Below are positions 55,701-64,000 of a stretch of 64,000 bases of DNA, piece by piece (position 1 is the stretch's first letter; each line of letters begins with the position of its first letter). Location: the NCBI RefSeq assembly GCF_035083965.1, contig NC_089729.1, forward strand, positions 317,501 to 381,500, written 5' to 3'. The DNA is from Branchiostoma lanceolatum. Lineage: Eukaryota; Chordata; Leptocardii; Amphioxiformes; Branchiostomatidae. The notes beneath the pieces were generated by a model. The model did not search any database. It was not told where the DNA came from and saw only the letters and a program-made list of their open reading frames with translations. Position numbers and translations under genes: made by a program.

Positions 55701-57061
55701 AACAGTTACTGCAGGAATGACCTTCAGCACACAAAAGCCAACCACAAACCACAGGTCACAAATATTCATACATAATTAATCATCTCAGCTGATACTATGT
55801 ATATGCCCTCCCCCACAACCAGACGTTTCAGGTTACATCCATCACCCTTCTTCAGTGTCAATAGAATGAACTAGAAGAACTAATCAGTACTTACATAGAA
55901 CAAGAGTTCGGAGACCTCATATCTCCATGAAATATTTTTATCATGCAAATGACTTTCATATTTGCATAATCTATGCTTGGTCATGTACACCTTTAACTGA
56001 CTCACACAGGTCACAATCTTGACGGTACAATCATTTACCAGTTATATGAATTATGGCACTTCGGCATTAATTATGCAAATTAGGAATTTATTGGCATAAT
56101 TGGTATCTGTTAATGTTCCACCTGCCATAAATTACATATGTTGCATGTATTCTAGTCCTATAATGGAAAACACAGCAAATATGGATTTTCCTCATTAATT
56201 ATGCAAATTAAGTTCTAATTTGCATAATTTGCACTTTATTGTGTACATCTCTGTCTAAGCTACCTTCATACCAAATATCATGGAAATCCGTCATTCCTTT
56301 GTTCAGTTATTATCCTTGCAAGATTTTGGCAAAACTGCCCCTGCAGTTCCAGAGCAAGCTGCTGGGGGACCCAAACCTACACCACTTCTTTTTTACATCA
56401 CAAGCTATCTACCGCCAAAGAATCAAGACCCTAACACGTCCAGGTCAAAAGATGGAAAAAACGGAAGTTCTGCTGCAGTACCATGTTCATATACCAGGGG
56501 TCCCAAAATTGACCTTGACCTTTGTATGCCCAACACCTACCCATATACCAAATATCACCGTAATCCATCTAGAGCTTCTTGAGTAAATATGCTGACTACG
56601 GTATACCGTAGAGTGATGCGGAATACATCGTGTTGTATTTTATCTTTGTCATACCCACCCGAGAAAACACACATTCCAATGCGGAATGCGCCAGAAGTTG
56701 AGATAGTTTCGTGTCCTCGAACAAAAAACTGTAACAGCATCGATTCCAACCTCCGAATCCGGTGTTCGAATTTTCGACTTGACCAAGGCCAAGTTGACCA
56801 AATTTGCCATAGGCCGAGTTGGTGATGGTCCTAGTCGTCCTGATATCATACGATATATGTATCTAACAAATAACAAACCACAGATATCATACTCAGCTAT
56901 TTCTGGCCCAAGGCGTACGCAGCAAAACTAAATCTACATACAGGTAGATTGCGAGTTTATCTGTTTTTGTATGTATAGATAAACTTACCTTGCCCACCGC
57001 CTGACGTGATGAGAGAGGACCAAATGATGACGACGGCAAAGAACAGTCGAAAATCAATCAT
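30642..57061 (-). CDS. Polycystin-1-like receptor-channel with C-terminal Ulp1/SENP-like and PHD domains, 31 exons
   Basis: Exons in order: 56989-57061, 53335-53554, 52620-52882, 51935-52057, 51254-51376, 50780-50881, 50128-50403, 49379-49540, 48392-48511, 47973-48028, 47486-47566, 46555-46626, 46285-46404, 45423-45513, 44702-44862, 43991-44233, 42582-43068, 41652-41800, 40457-40681, 39834-39998, 39543-39703, 38837-39015, 35832-36322, 35343-35445, 34752-34993, 34312-34486, 33281-33958, 32855-33107, 32410-32687, 31909-32005 and 30642-31701. Total 7029 nt, exactly 2343 codons including stop. Residues: signal peptide 1-24, EGFs about 186-267, FN3 302-393, Thr/Pro linker 394-506, GAIN/GPS to about 1000, TM1, PLAT about 1050-1217, TM2-11 to about 1957, coiled coil 1958-1990, Ulp1-like 2123-2272, PHD 2295-2342. 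Polycystin-1 proteins are cell-surface or ciliary receptors that assemble with TRPP channels (family knowledge). The weakest junction is the 35343 donor (GTGCAG); the joining of the last exon is discussed separately. Confidence 0.82.
31909..36322 (-). CDS. TM2-TM11, extracellular polycystin domain and coiled coil (eight exons)
   Basis: Exon 35832-36322 opens with FTRSERLGCCLSLLLMSM, the conserved start of TM2 in polycystin-1 proteins, and carries TM2-TM5. TM6 (S1) is in 34752-34993. The extracellular polycystin domain spans 34312-34486 and the first half of 33281-33958, with WSWLYETALGNFYP and TVPVTMQHSFDEC. S2 and S3 finish that exon. S4 (MKLLRLLRFNPFLSKL) and S5 are in 32855-33107, and the pore loop and S6 in 32410-32687. 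The pore reads MSLGHF where PKD2 channels have LGD, so the acidic selectivity residue is absent, as expected for a PKD1-type subunit. Exon 31909-32005 is a short coiled coil (LHDRLTELEIEVQKLWLKRL). Confidence 0.85.
35505..35550 (-). mobile_element. LINE-type 3' tail
   Basis: AATTCATGCCCGTAGGCTAA then TTGCAAG is one of the recurring tails in this window. It lies in the intron between exons 35832-36322 and 35343-35445. Confidence 0.65.
36545..38560 (-). mobile_element. 5'-truncated non-LTR retrotransposon (LINE)
   Basis: An uninterrupted 627-residue frame (38555-36672) encodes a reverse transcriptase lacking its N-terminal endonuclease. Motifs: FVDLSKAFDSIWH, VGVRQGCVLSPSLFN and the catalytic FYADDIVLLS (residues about 216-225), then a C-terminal knuckle C-x2-C-x9-H-x4-C (CALC ... 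HFILEC). A 3' UTR reaches about 36545 with the tail GCATTTAGCCCGGAAGGGCA. The frame is intact, so the insertion looks young. It lies in the intron between exons 38837-39015 and 35832-36322, on the same strand as the host. Confidence 0.92.
38550..38805. repeat. Direct duplication of about 100 bp
   Basis: 38550-38650 and 38705-38800 share TAACATACAAGATTTG, AGCAGCTAATCTTCATGGAC and ACTACATAAAA. The first copy overlaps the upstream end of the LINE. Confidence 0.85.
38837..39998 (-). CDS. PLAT/LH2 domain exons (three exons)
   Basis: Exons 39834-39998, 39543-39703 and 38837-39015 encode the intracellular PLAT domain that follows TM1 in polycystin-1 proteins. Visible landmarks are GYLYRMLIWTGAAKHAGTES, VSFKLFG, a W..D segment and FYFFCGEWLAADRGDG near the end. 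PLAT domains bind lipids and proteins at membranes (family knowledge). The next intron contains a 5'-truncated LINE. Confidence 0.82.
40457..47566 (-). CDS. GAIN-like region, GPS motif and first transmembrane helix (nine exons)
   Basis: Exons 47486-47566 through 41652-41800 encode a GAIN-like region. The conserved tail runs from CVYW, through W and DGC, to CHCNHLTAF in exon 40457-40681, the standard GPS motif of adhesion GPCRs and polycystin-1. Self-cleavage is expected between Leu and Thr of HLT (family knowledge). TM1 (VAVVAAIIVALCLYFSTTAV) follows about 30 residues later. Exon 44702-44862 encodes a very acidic, Glu/Lys-rich insertion. For exon 46555-46626 the acceptor is ambiguous by one codon. 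Confidence 0.8.
41015..41180. mobile_element. Dispersed retroelement fragment, copy 1 (copy 2 at 55075-55205)
   Basis: CGGGTTGCCCGGACTAAGTC and CAGTCGCTACGGTCCGCCAT are shared with 55088-55150 in the same orientation, both preceded by (ATC)n. The family is not identified; copy 2 is followed by a reverse-transcriptase relic. Confidence 0.75.
43314..43810. mobile_element. Foldback pair with GAAACGTCC motif
   Basis: 43314-43450 and 43655-43805 are reverse complements over about 135 bp, including GTCACTCGAAACGTCCGGAA on the plus strand at 43731-43750. A third, partial copy lies at 55820-55905. The central segment contains GGGGGGAGGGCGGGGTCCCA. Confidence 0.85.
45563..45801. mobile_element. MITE with TTAA-flanked terminal inverted repeats
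   Basis: The element starts TTAAAGCCCCACTATGTA and ends TACATGGTGGGGCTTTAA, an 18-bp terminal inverted repeat with one mismatch. Flanking TTAA suggests a piggyBac-type target site. It is 239 bp with no coding capacity, in an intron between exons 46285-46404 and 45423-45513. Confidence 0.9.
46690..47125. mobile_element. GC-rich insertion flanked by a 15-bp target-site duplication
   Basis: CATTGTGATTAATTG occurs at 46690-46704 and 47111-47125. The inserted about 405 bp is GC-rich, unlike the AT-rich intron. Its plus strand encodes an RS-rich segment (SPRRERSKASRGSSRRHRKS). No poly(A) tail is seen. It could be a processed-pseudogene or retroelement ORF1 fragment. Confidence 0.75.
47725..47745. 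repeat. (AC)n microsatellite
   Basis: A short ACACAC run followed by AATAACAGACACAATAACAG. Confidence 0.85.
47973..49540 (-). CDS. Thr/Pro-rich mucin-like linker exons (three exons)
   Basis: Exons 49379-49540, 48392-48511 and 47973-48028 encode an extracellular stalk rich in Thr, Pro and Ala, with tandem TTTPAPAAT repeats in the first. It is probably O-glycosylated (inference). The second exon (AITPAAAATTEQTSGMTTVL) has two decayed tandem copies upstream at about 48733-48830 and 49043-49135. The frame is phase 1 in and phase 0 out. Confidence 0.68.
48545..49150. repeat. Tandem copies of a decayed linker exon plus LINE 3' fragment
   Basis: The block 48545-48845 (AC run, LINE 3' end with GATTCGCAACCTGTTATCCA and a (TATCTG) tail, then exon-like sequence) recurs at 48850-49150. 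The exon-like parts (48733-48830 and 49043-49135) match the linker exon 48392-48511 but lack its AG acceptor and donor. Confidence 0.85.
50128..50403 (-). CDS. Fibronectin type III exon of polycystin-1-like gene
   Basis: This single 276-nt phase 1-1 exon encodes a complete FN3 domain of about 92 residues. Visible hallmarks are DPPLDLAVTDVTDEGFKVTW at the start, LEEYRVVV in the middle, the LSPETDYIIRVTAL signature and a terminal VATTG. It is one exon for one module, like the EGF exons upstream. Confidence 0.85.
50780..52057 (-). CDS. Two EGF-like domains and a Cys-rich module of polycystin-1-like gene
   Basis: Exons 51935-52057 and 51254-51376 are both 123 nt, phase 1-1, and each encodes one EGF-like domain. 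The first reads C..ENGGCAQNC...Y.CSC..GF. The second begins PDEC and reads C..NGRCDHIC...YRCQC..GF, with an acidic start typical of calcium-binding EGF domains. Exon 50780-50881 adds a shorter Cys-rich unit (VCGQCQGGDVNCDP, AGCQDGW). Phase 1-1 exons are the classic shuffled-module type. A decayed third EGF exon lies next door at 52206-52259. Confidence 0.78.
51567..51910. mobile_element. Foldback element with about 110-bp arms
   Basis: 51567-51682 and 51800-51910 are reverse complements, including ACCAGGTAATCTCACCTGCT and GACGTTTCGGTGTCTGTCAG. It lies in the intron between the two EGF exons and may be the pair of termini of one retroelement family. Confidence 0.85.
52206..52259 (-). pseudogene. 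Decayed EGF-like exon
   Basis: After a CTTTGCAG acceptor this sequence reads EDECATNNGGCAHNCTSQE, the first half of a calcium-binding EGF domain, then an unrelated ITINTFM and a stop. The second half and the donor are missing. It lies directly upstream of EGF exon 51935-52057, so the ancestor probably had three EGF repeats. Confidence 0.7.
52620..53554 (-). CDS. N-terminal cysteine-rich extracellular exons of polycystin-1-like gene (two exons)
   Basis: Exons 53335-53554 and 52620-52882 together encode about 160 residues. They contain NHAFEVLLTANQQYNGVNFL, then several Cys (DWCRDYQNLC, PTGCGEDY, VLGCSPVLG, FYRCSTSYC, YTVCAG). The frame is continuous (phase 1 in, 2 between, 1 out). I do not recognise the fold. 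The spacing suggests two disulfide-bonded copies or one large extracellular domain. A 15-bp-flanked retroelement fragment sits in the intron just beyond the first of these exons. Confidence 0.7.
52949..53321 (-). mobile_element. LINE 3' fragment with 15-bp target-site duplication
   Basis: ATGACTGTTCTATAT occurs at 52949-52963 and 53307-53321. Between them, the minus strand encodes a retroelement protein tail (SQPVIHLKQIHAKATVPTLL) and a 3' UTR related to copies at 48565-48690 and 48880-49010, ending in an (AT)n tail. Confidence 0.85.
53970..54365 (+). mobile_element. Non-LTR retrotransposon 3' fragment
   Basis: The plus strand encodes a 69-residue ORF2-type tail (SKSYNTLPYHIRTSVPSTFK) followed by a T/G-rich 3' UTR ending in AATAATAATAAA near 54354-54364. 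It lies in the large first intron of the polycystin gene. Confidence 0.75.
55075..55365 (+). mobile_element. Retroelement fragment, copy 2, with reverse-transcriptase relic
   Basis: After the segment shared with 41015-41180, the frame at about 55258-55357 reads LNGTQLKEVEHFTYLGSGIK. This resembles the conserved FTYLGS motif of RTE-type reverse transcriptases. Confidence 0.7.
56085..56230. repeat. ATGCAAATTA-rich AT stretch
   Basis: TTATGCAAATTA and its complement TAATTTGCATAA occur several times between 56088 and 56228. It lies next to dispersed repeat copy 2. Confidence 0.6.
56365..56605 (+). mobile_element. Dispersed repeat, copy 2
   Basis: Same family and orientation as 19225-19475, with GGGGACCCAAACCTACACCA near the start and CCGTAATCCATCTAGAGCTT near the end. 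Confidence 0.8.
56989..57061 (-). CDS. Exon 1 of polycystin-1-like gene: signal peptide
   Basis: ATG at 57061-57059 opens MIDFRLFFAVVIIWSSLITS, a strong hydrophobic signal peptide. It is followed by GGGQ and a GTAAGT donor in phase 1. No upstream in-frame extension is needed. An inverted CCAAT box lies about 35-40 bases upstream, but no TATA box is evident. Confidence 0.78.
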
Positions 57062-59336
57062 TTTCGTTGGTTTCTTTCCGTCGGAATTTGTCCAATAGAA
57101 AAGGGAAATAAATGTCAACACCATTGACTGTCACATCTAACTGCGTTAAACTCTGATCAGTCTGATGACATATGGGAACGGAATGGAGGGCGAAACGATT
57201 ACAAGAACGGGGATGGTCATTTCAGAATTAGACGAGAACTGAGTCACTGACATAACCTCATCTTTATGCTATATTCTAGAAATTAGACCTGTAGTAATGA
57301 ATGCTTGTGCGCCATGCAATACGTAAGTAATGAATCTTATCATTGTACTTCGAAATCATTTCAACATCAAACCACCCCTCCCGTTGTTGCACTAGTAAAG
57401 TGGCCCAACTGTTGCTTTGAGTCAACAGTTGGCAAACGAACGAACAAAAGGCGCTGTAGTCACCTAGCAACGGCAATATGTTTCCTTCGCATCTTTCTCG
57501 CGTTTTCTTTCATTCATCTTCTTAAGTGACTGAAATTGAGTAATTATGAAACAAAAATTCACTCCTTATCAACATGTACCCACATTTACCCGTACTGTTG
57601 ACTAAAATAGTCCAGTTTTCATGTTTTACTTTTTTTCGGATAGTTAACTCTATTTTCATTCCACGCCTTAAAATTCAAGGATGACGTTTGAAATATTTAT
57701 GAAGGAGGCTACAGGTAACAATGGTTTTAAGTGCTTCCTGCTAGTTTCCGTGAGAGGACCATATGGTGCAACCTTGTGTATTGTTTTCAAACGCAGTACA
57801 GATTGTATACGCATTCTTGTTGTTGTATAATAAAAGGTGGGACATTACGTCTTCCATTGCTTACAAAAGAGAAGTCAAACCCTTCACTAGTTATAGACAA
57901 TTACGTTTGTATTATCTAGTTTAGCCGCTTTTATACCTATTTTGTACGCTGTTCTTTTATGTATGTTATTTGCAATTAGCCTTCGGGCAGGAATTTGCAA
58001 TAAACGTATTATAATGCCATACAATGAATGAATGAATGAAAGACCTTTATTGTGCATTCATGCCCCGAGGGGCTAGGTACAGGTCGTCTAACTTAACACA
58101 TGGAACATACAAGGACATAAATACAACAATACAAGCTATAAACATACAGAGTAGACAAACGTGTTATTAAACTAAGCTACCTACTAATTGGAAACCATGC
58201 CACACACGCAACGTCCCAAATTGGTCTCGCCATTACGTTCTTTTTCGATTTTGAAATAAAAACGTGTTTTGAAAGGAAAGGAACTCCGACCGACTAGCTA
58301 GCAGGGTGGTCAGGCCGTTCCCACGTGAAAACCCGAAATCTCTTTGTGCCAAGTAGCCGACAAACCGGGTTGGAAACCTGACATGGTAAAGTTAGATTCT
58401 AAGGTGGTTCCATCTAAAAGTATCCGAAAGCTATTCCTCACTTTTTGTGTGTGTCCCGCGATGACCGATCCATGTAGAATTGCTGAACTACGTATTATTT
58501 CAGGTTAACAGTTTTACGCCCGTTTCATTTTGTTGCATCGTTCAATTGCAACTTTTATCAACTTAGTTACTTATATTCTTCCCGGTGTCTCCAGAATTTT
58601 GTTTCGTTTATTCTCCACACTTGTGCCAAATTTTCTCTATCGTTAAGTATTCTTTAATTGCATTTTCAATGGTTGATAAAAGAAACGGGAGCGGTATTGC
58701 CTCTGTAACAGTCTGATTCAAGCGCCGCTTACTGACCAGTCTAACTGGCCCGGACATTTTTGTCTTGTGGTAAATGCGTTGGCAACGGCGGTTTGTGCGC
58801 TGCGGCCTGGGTTCGAATCCCGGGAACCAGGAGACTGTACTACTCTCCTCGTGCGTTTCAGAGGTTCCCACACCGGCCCTGTGAGTAATGGCAAAAGTAG
58901 TACAAATTGTATACGCATTTTCATTTGCGTGCTTACCAATATCTGAACATCTTATTCGACCAAGCAAGAAACAAAAATAAGAAATGACAACAATAGCAGT
59001 ATAAGGGCATTCCCATCTAGCATAAAATCAACTTTGTTGGGAGATTTGCCGCAAGGTTATTTTCATTGACAAAAATGAGAAGGCTTTCACTTTGACTAAT
59101 CGGCATAGACCGTGGACTTTTCACTAAATCGAACAAACTTATTTGGTATCCGTTGAAGCTCAGCGGCCATTTCAAACGTTGTGATCTCACCCCAAACATC
59201 TGCTTGAGTTTTAATTGAGAGAAACACGTGTGACAAAATGATTGTCCGTGGGTGGGCCGCTAAATGATGAAATTTGAATAATTGATGAAGATGGCCACAC
59301 CTAACAATGGGTGGAGATTACCTATCATTACTAACG
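57062..59336. other. Intergenic stretch between polycystin start and dynein 3' end, left part
   Basis: It contains the polycystin promoter region, then two LINE-type tails facing each other at 57965-58005 and 58027-58085. A tRNA-like B box (GGTTCGAATCC) lies at 58809-58819 with no convincing tRNA fold. No other gene was recognised. Confidence 0.5.
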
Positions 59337-59742
59337 ATAGGGCCCTGTCACACTTGAGCGTATAAACGTTGCGCGTGAGTTGCGCATGGAAAAATGCAAT
59401 ACGCGCAGCCGTACGCACAACAGTTGTGGAATTTTTCGATTATTTTGACGAATGTGTGACTCACATTTCGTTATTCACATGTTAGATGTGCCTCACACAT
59501 ACATTAAAATAATCGAAAAATATCTATAACGAATAACTTGCGTATTAGCGTAATTTCGTTAATACCCCAAACTATCATACCTACTGGGCCATATTGTGCG
59601 TATGCTGGCGTACATAAAAATTACACAAATCGATCGGGATGCGTGTGATATGCGTATTGTGCTCACGGCGGCGTATGGAAAACATGTCAATGCGCAACTC
59701 ACACGCAACGGCCACACGCAAACGTGTGACAGGGGCTATAGG
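59337..59742. mobile_element. MITE with long terminal inverted repeats
   Basis: ATAGGGCCCTGTCACACTTG at the left pairs with CAAACGTGTGACAGGGGCTAT at the right. TTGCGCGTGAGTTGCGCAT pairs with ATGCGCAACTCACACGCAA. The arms are about 50 bp. The internal sequence also contains the inverted AATAATCGAAAAAT motifs. Confidence 0.85.
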
Positions 59743-60064
59743 GTAGCATGTGTAGCTGCACGTGGCCTGGTCTGGACTATTAGGAACGTACAGTTGGAAT
59801 ATACCATTCAGTTTACAAATGCAACCATCTACTCGTATCTTGTGACTGCAAGATACTAAATAAATGAGTTACGAAGGGCCATTGAGGACAAAGTGCTGCC
59901 GGGGAAGTTCCCTGGATTGGTTCGAGCGGGAGCTCCAACTAAGTAAGTAAGTAAATTTTTTATCACTAGCATTGTGTCTCATATCATTAAAAAGTTTATC
60001 TATAACTTTTGATCAATAAACAAAATGAGGATACAATGAGCAGCAATACAACATGAAATTGTTT

Positions 60065-61332
60065 TCACTTTTTATTCAACATTTCCAAAATTCTTTTTAC
60101 AACTTTATATAGTTCTTCTCATTGGAACCTTCCACACCATTCAAACATACAGTTAACAAACACGTGTGTCAGAACACAAACCACGTGTCATGTCCACCAG
60201 CAACACGATATCATTCTAAAGTGCTGTGGTCAACAGATCAAATCATCAAAGCAATGAGGTCCCCATTTATGATATTATGTCACAATTGCACTACATCGTA
60301 TATGTGTATTACATGTATTTGATATCCCGCGGCATATTGACAGTATACTTTGGTGACACGCTGATAAAATTGTGCGACTTTCAGGCAACTTGGAATCTTT
60401 GTTGTAATATGGAGAGTTCACAAAAATACTCTTCTGAATAACAAACATTATTTAATAGGCACTTTTGGAGAACATGTTACTCATGGTTTTGCTTGTAATT
60501 CAACAAATAATGTGAGGCAACACACATGTCAACAACTCGGATGTACCATAGAAACGTGTTCACTTTATAAATCTCAAACAATTCAACACAGTCACCAGAT
60601 ATATGTTCACCATACATAATCATAGTATTTGTATCTTTACATATCTCAAAACACATATTAACTTTTAAATATTTTGCACCCAAAACACTGTCAGCTCCAA
60701 TACATAAGGAAAATTTGCAGCATAAAGACGTTTTAAACCAGCAGCAACAATCAAGGTCCAGAAGACCCTTTTAAGTCAACGTTTCAACATTTGGACAGAA
60801 CTTTAACATTACAAGAATGCCACACAAACTGAATAAAGGACCAAAATTTGCCCTCAATCTATTAGCAAACGCTTGCTTGTAGACCAGGTCATATGCAAGG
60901 ATGGCAAGAAGCAAAGAAAATCAATTCATCGCAGAAAAATGTTGAAAGATCACACAAGCTAGAATGAATGTCTGTCTGTTGTGCAGTAGGATCAAAGGCA
61001 CTGTTACTTTGTAACTTACTTAAATTGAAGTGGTCTGGATCCAACCAGTTGTGCAATCCAGTTAGAACTGGCTGATTCCAGTTTTTGTAGAAATTATTGT
61101 AACAGAAAAATGAAGAGACCTTTTAGGTTCCAACTGGTGAACTTTCTGGATGAAACCAAAGGTTGCAAGGCAGGTTTACCCGGTTCTACCCAGTGCAATC
61201 TGGTTGGAACTGGTTGATTCCAGTTTTGATAGGATATATGACAGAAAATGAACTTTTAATTTGAAACAGGTGAATAGCTTCTAAAACTGGTTCTATCCAG
61301 TGCAATCCAGTTTGAACCGGTTCCGTCCGGTT
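60065..61332 (-). other. Probable 3' UTR of dynein gene
   Basis: About 1.27 kb follow the dynein stop with no coding potential on this strand. A minus-strand AATAAA lies near 60066-60072 and is a plausible polyadenylation signal. The stretch 61040-61330 contains imperfect repeats of a CCAGTT/AACTGG motif, for example near 61053, 61194 and 61297. The UTR extent is inferred. Confidence 0.35.
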
Positions 61333-63748
61333 TTACACAGCCAGCAGCAGGGCCACGCCAGCCAGGACCCACTTGGCCGGCTTCTCCTTGGTCTTTAGGT
61401 TGAAAGTCCAGACGAAGGTGGGTCCCCGCTGTCGCGTCTTGTAGACGGGGCACTCGTAGATGTTCTTGGTCTCCTGGCGGTCCACGGGGATGGCCTTGAT
61501 GAAGATGACGGGCATGTTGGGGGTGAGCTCCTTCAGGCGGGAGTCCGCAATCAGGCCTGGGGAGGGGACGGGAAGGTTTGAGTTACTTTTCACTGCTGTT
61601 ATTGTTTGTATTTTCAGTAAAGCATTCGTTCATTCTTTCATTTGAAAAACAGCCCAGATATCCTCCATAAGACCTGGTGAGGAGAGGGAAAAGTTGCTGT
61701 TTGGCTATCTTCTGAGAAGACATACAAATACCTTATACATGTAGAGGGTATCTTTGGAGACCCGATTTTCAATTTGATTCAAGAGTATTATTTAAGAAAG
61801 AAAGTAGTCAGGCAAAAATTTCTGTCAGACAGGTTACAGTTGGAGACTGTGGCCACATGTGACCTAGTACCATTCCTGGTCAATCTGAATGTTAAATGCT
61901 TGAGAGGGAATCTGCTTCCCAGGGTAAGGGGCGCAGACATGCCAAGCGTAACCCCAGCTTGTTCTCAGGGTACCCACCTGTCTGCGTGTCCCAGCGCGCC
62001 CCCTCCATGAACAGCCCGTGGATGTACGAACCCTCGCGCGGCGGCGAGCTGAAGTCCTCGCGGTTCTTCTTCGTCACGTCGCACTGCAGACACATCTTGT
62101 CCAGCGGCCACTCGTTCTTACGGGCCATGCTCTGGGGAAAAACAGGCGCGGATTTAACATGTTTCAGGACAGCCATTTTAAGACATCTGAGCTTATTTTC
62201 AAGATTTATTACAAATGTAAGAAAACAGCTTCCAGCTTAATTTGGGAATTCCAGTGTAATTTATCACTACATCCCACATTTCAGCAATCTTAAACCCAAA
62301 TGCCTTAATATCACATCTGGTAGGTGAATGTTAAGTTAAAGATATGTAGTAGCCATTGATAAATAATAATAGTTTATTGCAAATTCATGCCCGTAGGCTA
62401 ATTGCATGTTGACAACAATGTCGAAATACAAATGTAAGGTTAGAATTATTTCAACCGCGAACTTAAAACGTTGCAAAAACCTGCTTTCTCCTTCCATCAT
62501 GGAATTTATTCCCTGTGAAAATAACTGAATTTACCGTACAAAAATGCAGAAAGTGACGAGCATTACCTGCATGATGGCGGTGAGGAAGGACTGTGGGTTG
62601 AAGAACCCGCCCAGCCAGACGGCAGCGGGCAGGTTGAAGTCGGACGTCCACTGCTCGAGCTCCTTGATTCTCTGAAGCAGGTCGGCGTACCAGGCCGCCA
62701 GGCCGTTCAGGGACGGGTACGCTCGCTTGGTCCAGGATTCCGGCACGTAGTCTAGGAACAGCGCGTTGGAGAGGTCTTCCATCTCCGAGGTGATCGTCAA
62801 CTCTCCCTGTGTGATGGAGATAGAAGATTTGAGTATTAGAAAAACTAGAAGCACTTTATTGCACGACAATCGTGCACAGTACAATGTATAGCAACAACTA
62901 TTAAACATAAACTTTTGACAAAATGGAAGAATAAAACTTAACATCCCAACTACGAAAACAATAAGGGCTAGCATAAGTCTTTGGTATAGTGTTACAATTG
63001 AGCAGTTTAGATCAATCTGTCATCCAAACTCAAAATATCCTATGTCATCCAAACTGTTATCATTATCATGATAATAATCTTAAACTTGTCCATGACACTG
63101 AAACTACAGACCAACTAATCCTTTGTCTAGCTTTCTGAAGTAAAACGTCCCAGCGACCTAATTTGCATTGAAGCATGCAGCTTCAGAGACATAACAAAGC
63201 TCTTTTAAATTAAACAAAACAAAAACACTGACTCAATTATGATTAAAAATGATGATTATGGATTATGGTTTCTGGTCGTAAATCTTCACTTGCCCTTTGA
63301 TAATGAAGCTTAAATTTTGACAAAAAATACCAGTGGCTGGACTAACCACCTTAGCATAAAAAAAACAGATTATTGTATTTTCGTTATTTTACGTGACCTC
63401 TCCCGCTCACTTTAAAGTCCACTACACTTCATTTTCCCTCCTGCGGGTAAGATCGCCCTCTGGCCTTTGGACAATGCAACCCGTAGTCGGGCTGGTACCC
63501 GGGCGATACAGAATACACCGTGTTGTATGATGATGATGACTAATTAAATCAACAAACAAACAGACCTTGAGTCCGAGGTCCAGCTCCTTGAGCGAGCGAC
63601 GTATCTCCTTGGTGAGCATGTTCATGCGCTCGCACTCCTGGAAGGCCACCACGACGTACGGCGTGCGCTCCTCCGCCTTCGCCATGATCTCCGCCATGTT
63701 GAACTCTTCCGGAAGCTTCTCCAATATCTCATCCAGGACTCCTTTCAC
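61333..63748 (-). CDS. Axonemal dynein heavy chain, C-terminal four exons; 5' part outside window
   Basis: Exons 63566-63748, 62567-62806, 61978-62131 and 61333-61556 join in phase and encode the last 266 residues with a stop at 61335-61333. The product has the C-terminal hallmarks of dynein heavy chains: [16 protein letters not shown], then [19 protein letters not shown], then [15 protein letters not shown], and the terminal [20 protein letters not shown] and VLAGVALLL. The ending is closest in memory to outer-arm beta chains of the DNAH9/11/17 group, but the paralogue is not settled. The protein is the ATPase motor of ciliary outer arms (family knowledge). The donor at 63565 is GTCTGT, slightly unusual. 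Confidence 0.9.
62360..62410 (-). mobile_element. LINE-type 3' tail
   Basis: AATTCATGCCCGTAGGCTAA preceded by TTTATTGCA matches tails at 35508-35550 and, in the opposite strand, 20525-20562 and 23908-23945. Confidence 0.65.
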
Positions 63749-63754
63749 CTTTGG

Positions 63755-63900
63755 ATCAATCAATCAATCAATCAATAAATCAATACCTCAATAAATCAAT
63801 TAATCAATCAACGAATAGATCAACTAACCAATTTATTAATCAATCAATCTGTTGATCAAACAACCAATCAATCAACCAACCAACCAGCATCAAACAGGCA
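63755..63900. repeat. (AATC)n repeat
   Basis: TCAATCAATCAATCAATA and variants continue to about 63890, next to the acceptor of dynein exon 63566-63748. Confidence 0.9.
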
Positions 63901-64000
63901 CACGATAACAAACCTTGGTGATAACGAATTACACTCTACGAATTCAAAGTTCTACAAAAAGCTTAAATCATCGTGTGATAGATTTTCAACTTTCAGAGGT

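Overview
The window looks like invertebrate-deuterostome nuclear DNA, most likely a lancelet (Branchiostoma). The basis is inference: small exons with GT-AG introns, a polycystin-1-family gene with EGF, FN3, GPS and PLAT modules, an axonemal dynein, and many short non-LTR retroelement tails and MITEs. No bacterial, viral or organellar genes were seen. All three protein genes lie on the minus strand. Coding models were built by hand from splice sites and checked for reading-phase agreement at every junction.

Region 1 (1-25.7 kb) holds a secreted protein resembling the mesothelin/otoancorin/stereocilin superfamily. It has 21 exons in the window, about 885 residues, an N-terminal signal peptide at 25583, and continues past the left edge. 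Its introns carry an unusual load of unrelated minisatellites: units of 71, 11, 20, 22, 35, 36 and 53 bp, plus a second 71-bp array that copies a splice junction of the gene. There are also GA and GT tracts, telomere-like CCCTAA DNA and retroelement relics.

Region 2 (25.7-30.6 kb) is intergenic or 3' UTR. It holds retroelement tails, a tRNA-derived SINE-like element, copies of a dispersed repeat, a foldback element and AT-rich duplicated sequence.

Region 3 (30.6-57.1 kb) is a 31-exon polycystin-1-like gene, modelled as 2342 residues with every junction in phase. Domain order is signal peptide, Cys-rich N-terminus, two EGF-like domains, a Cys-rich module, FN3, a Thr/Pro mucin-like linker, GAIN/GPS, TM1, PLAT, ten more TM segments with a polycystin extracellular domain, and a coiled coil. 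The last exon then adds an Ulp1/SENP-like cysteine protease domain and a C-terminal PHD-type zinc finger. This polycystin-deSUMOylase-PHD arrangement is the most remarkable thing in the window. An independent overlapping or intronless gene is the main alternative. The introns hold a 5'-truncated LINE, a TTAA-flanked MITE, foldback elements, two target-site-flanked insertions, decayed exon copies and a decayed EGF exon.

Region 4 (57.1-64 kb) is an intergenic stretch with retroelement tails and a long-TIR MITE, followed by the last four exons of an axonemal dynein heavy chain that runs off the right edge. Polycystin and dynein both relate to cilia in other animals, but nothing in the sequence shows they are co-regulated.
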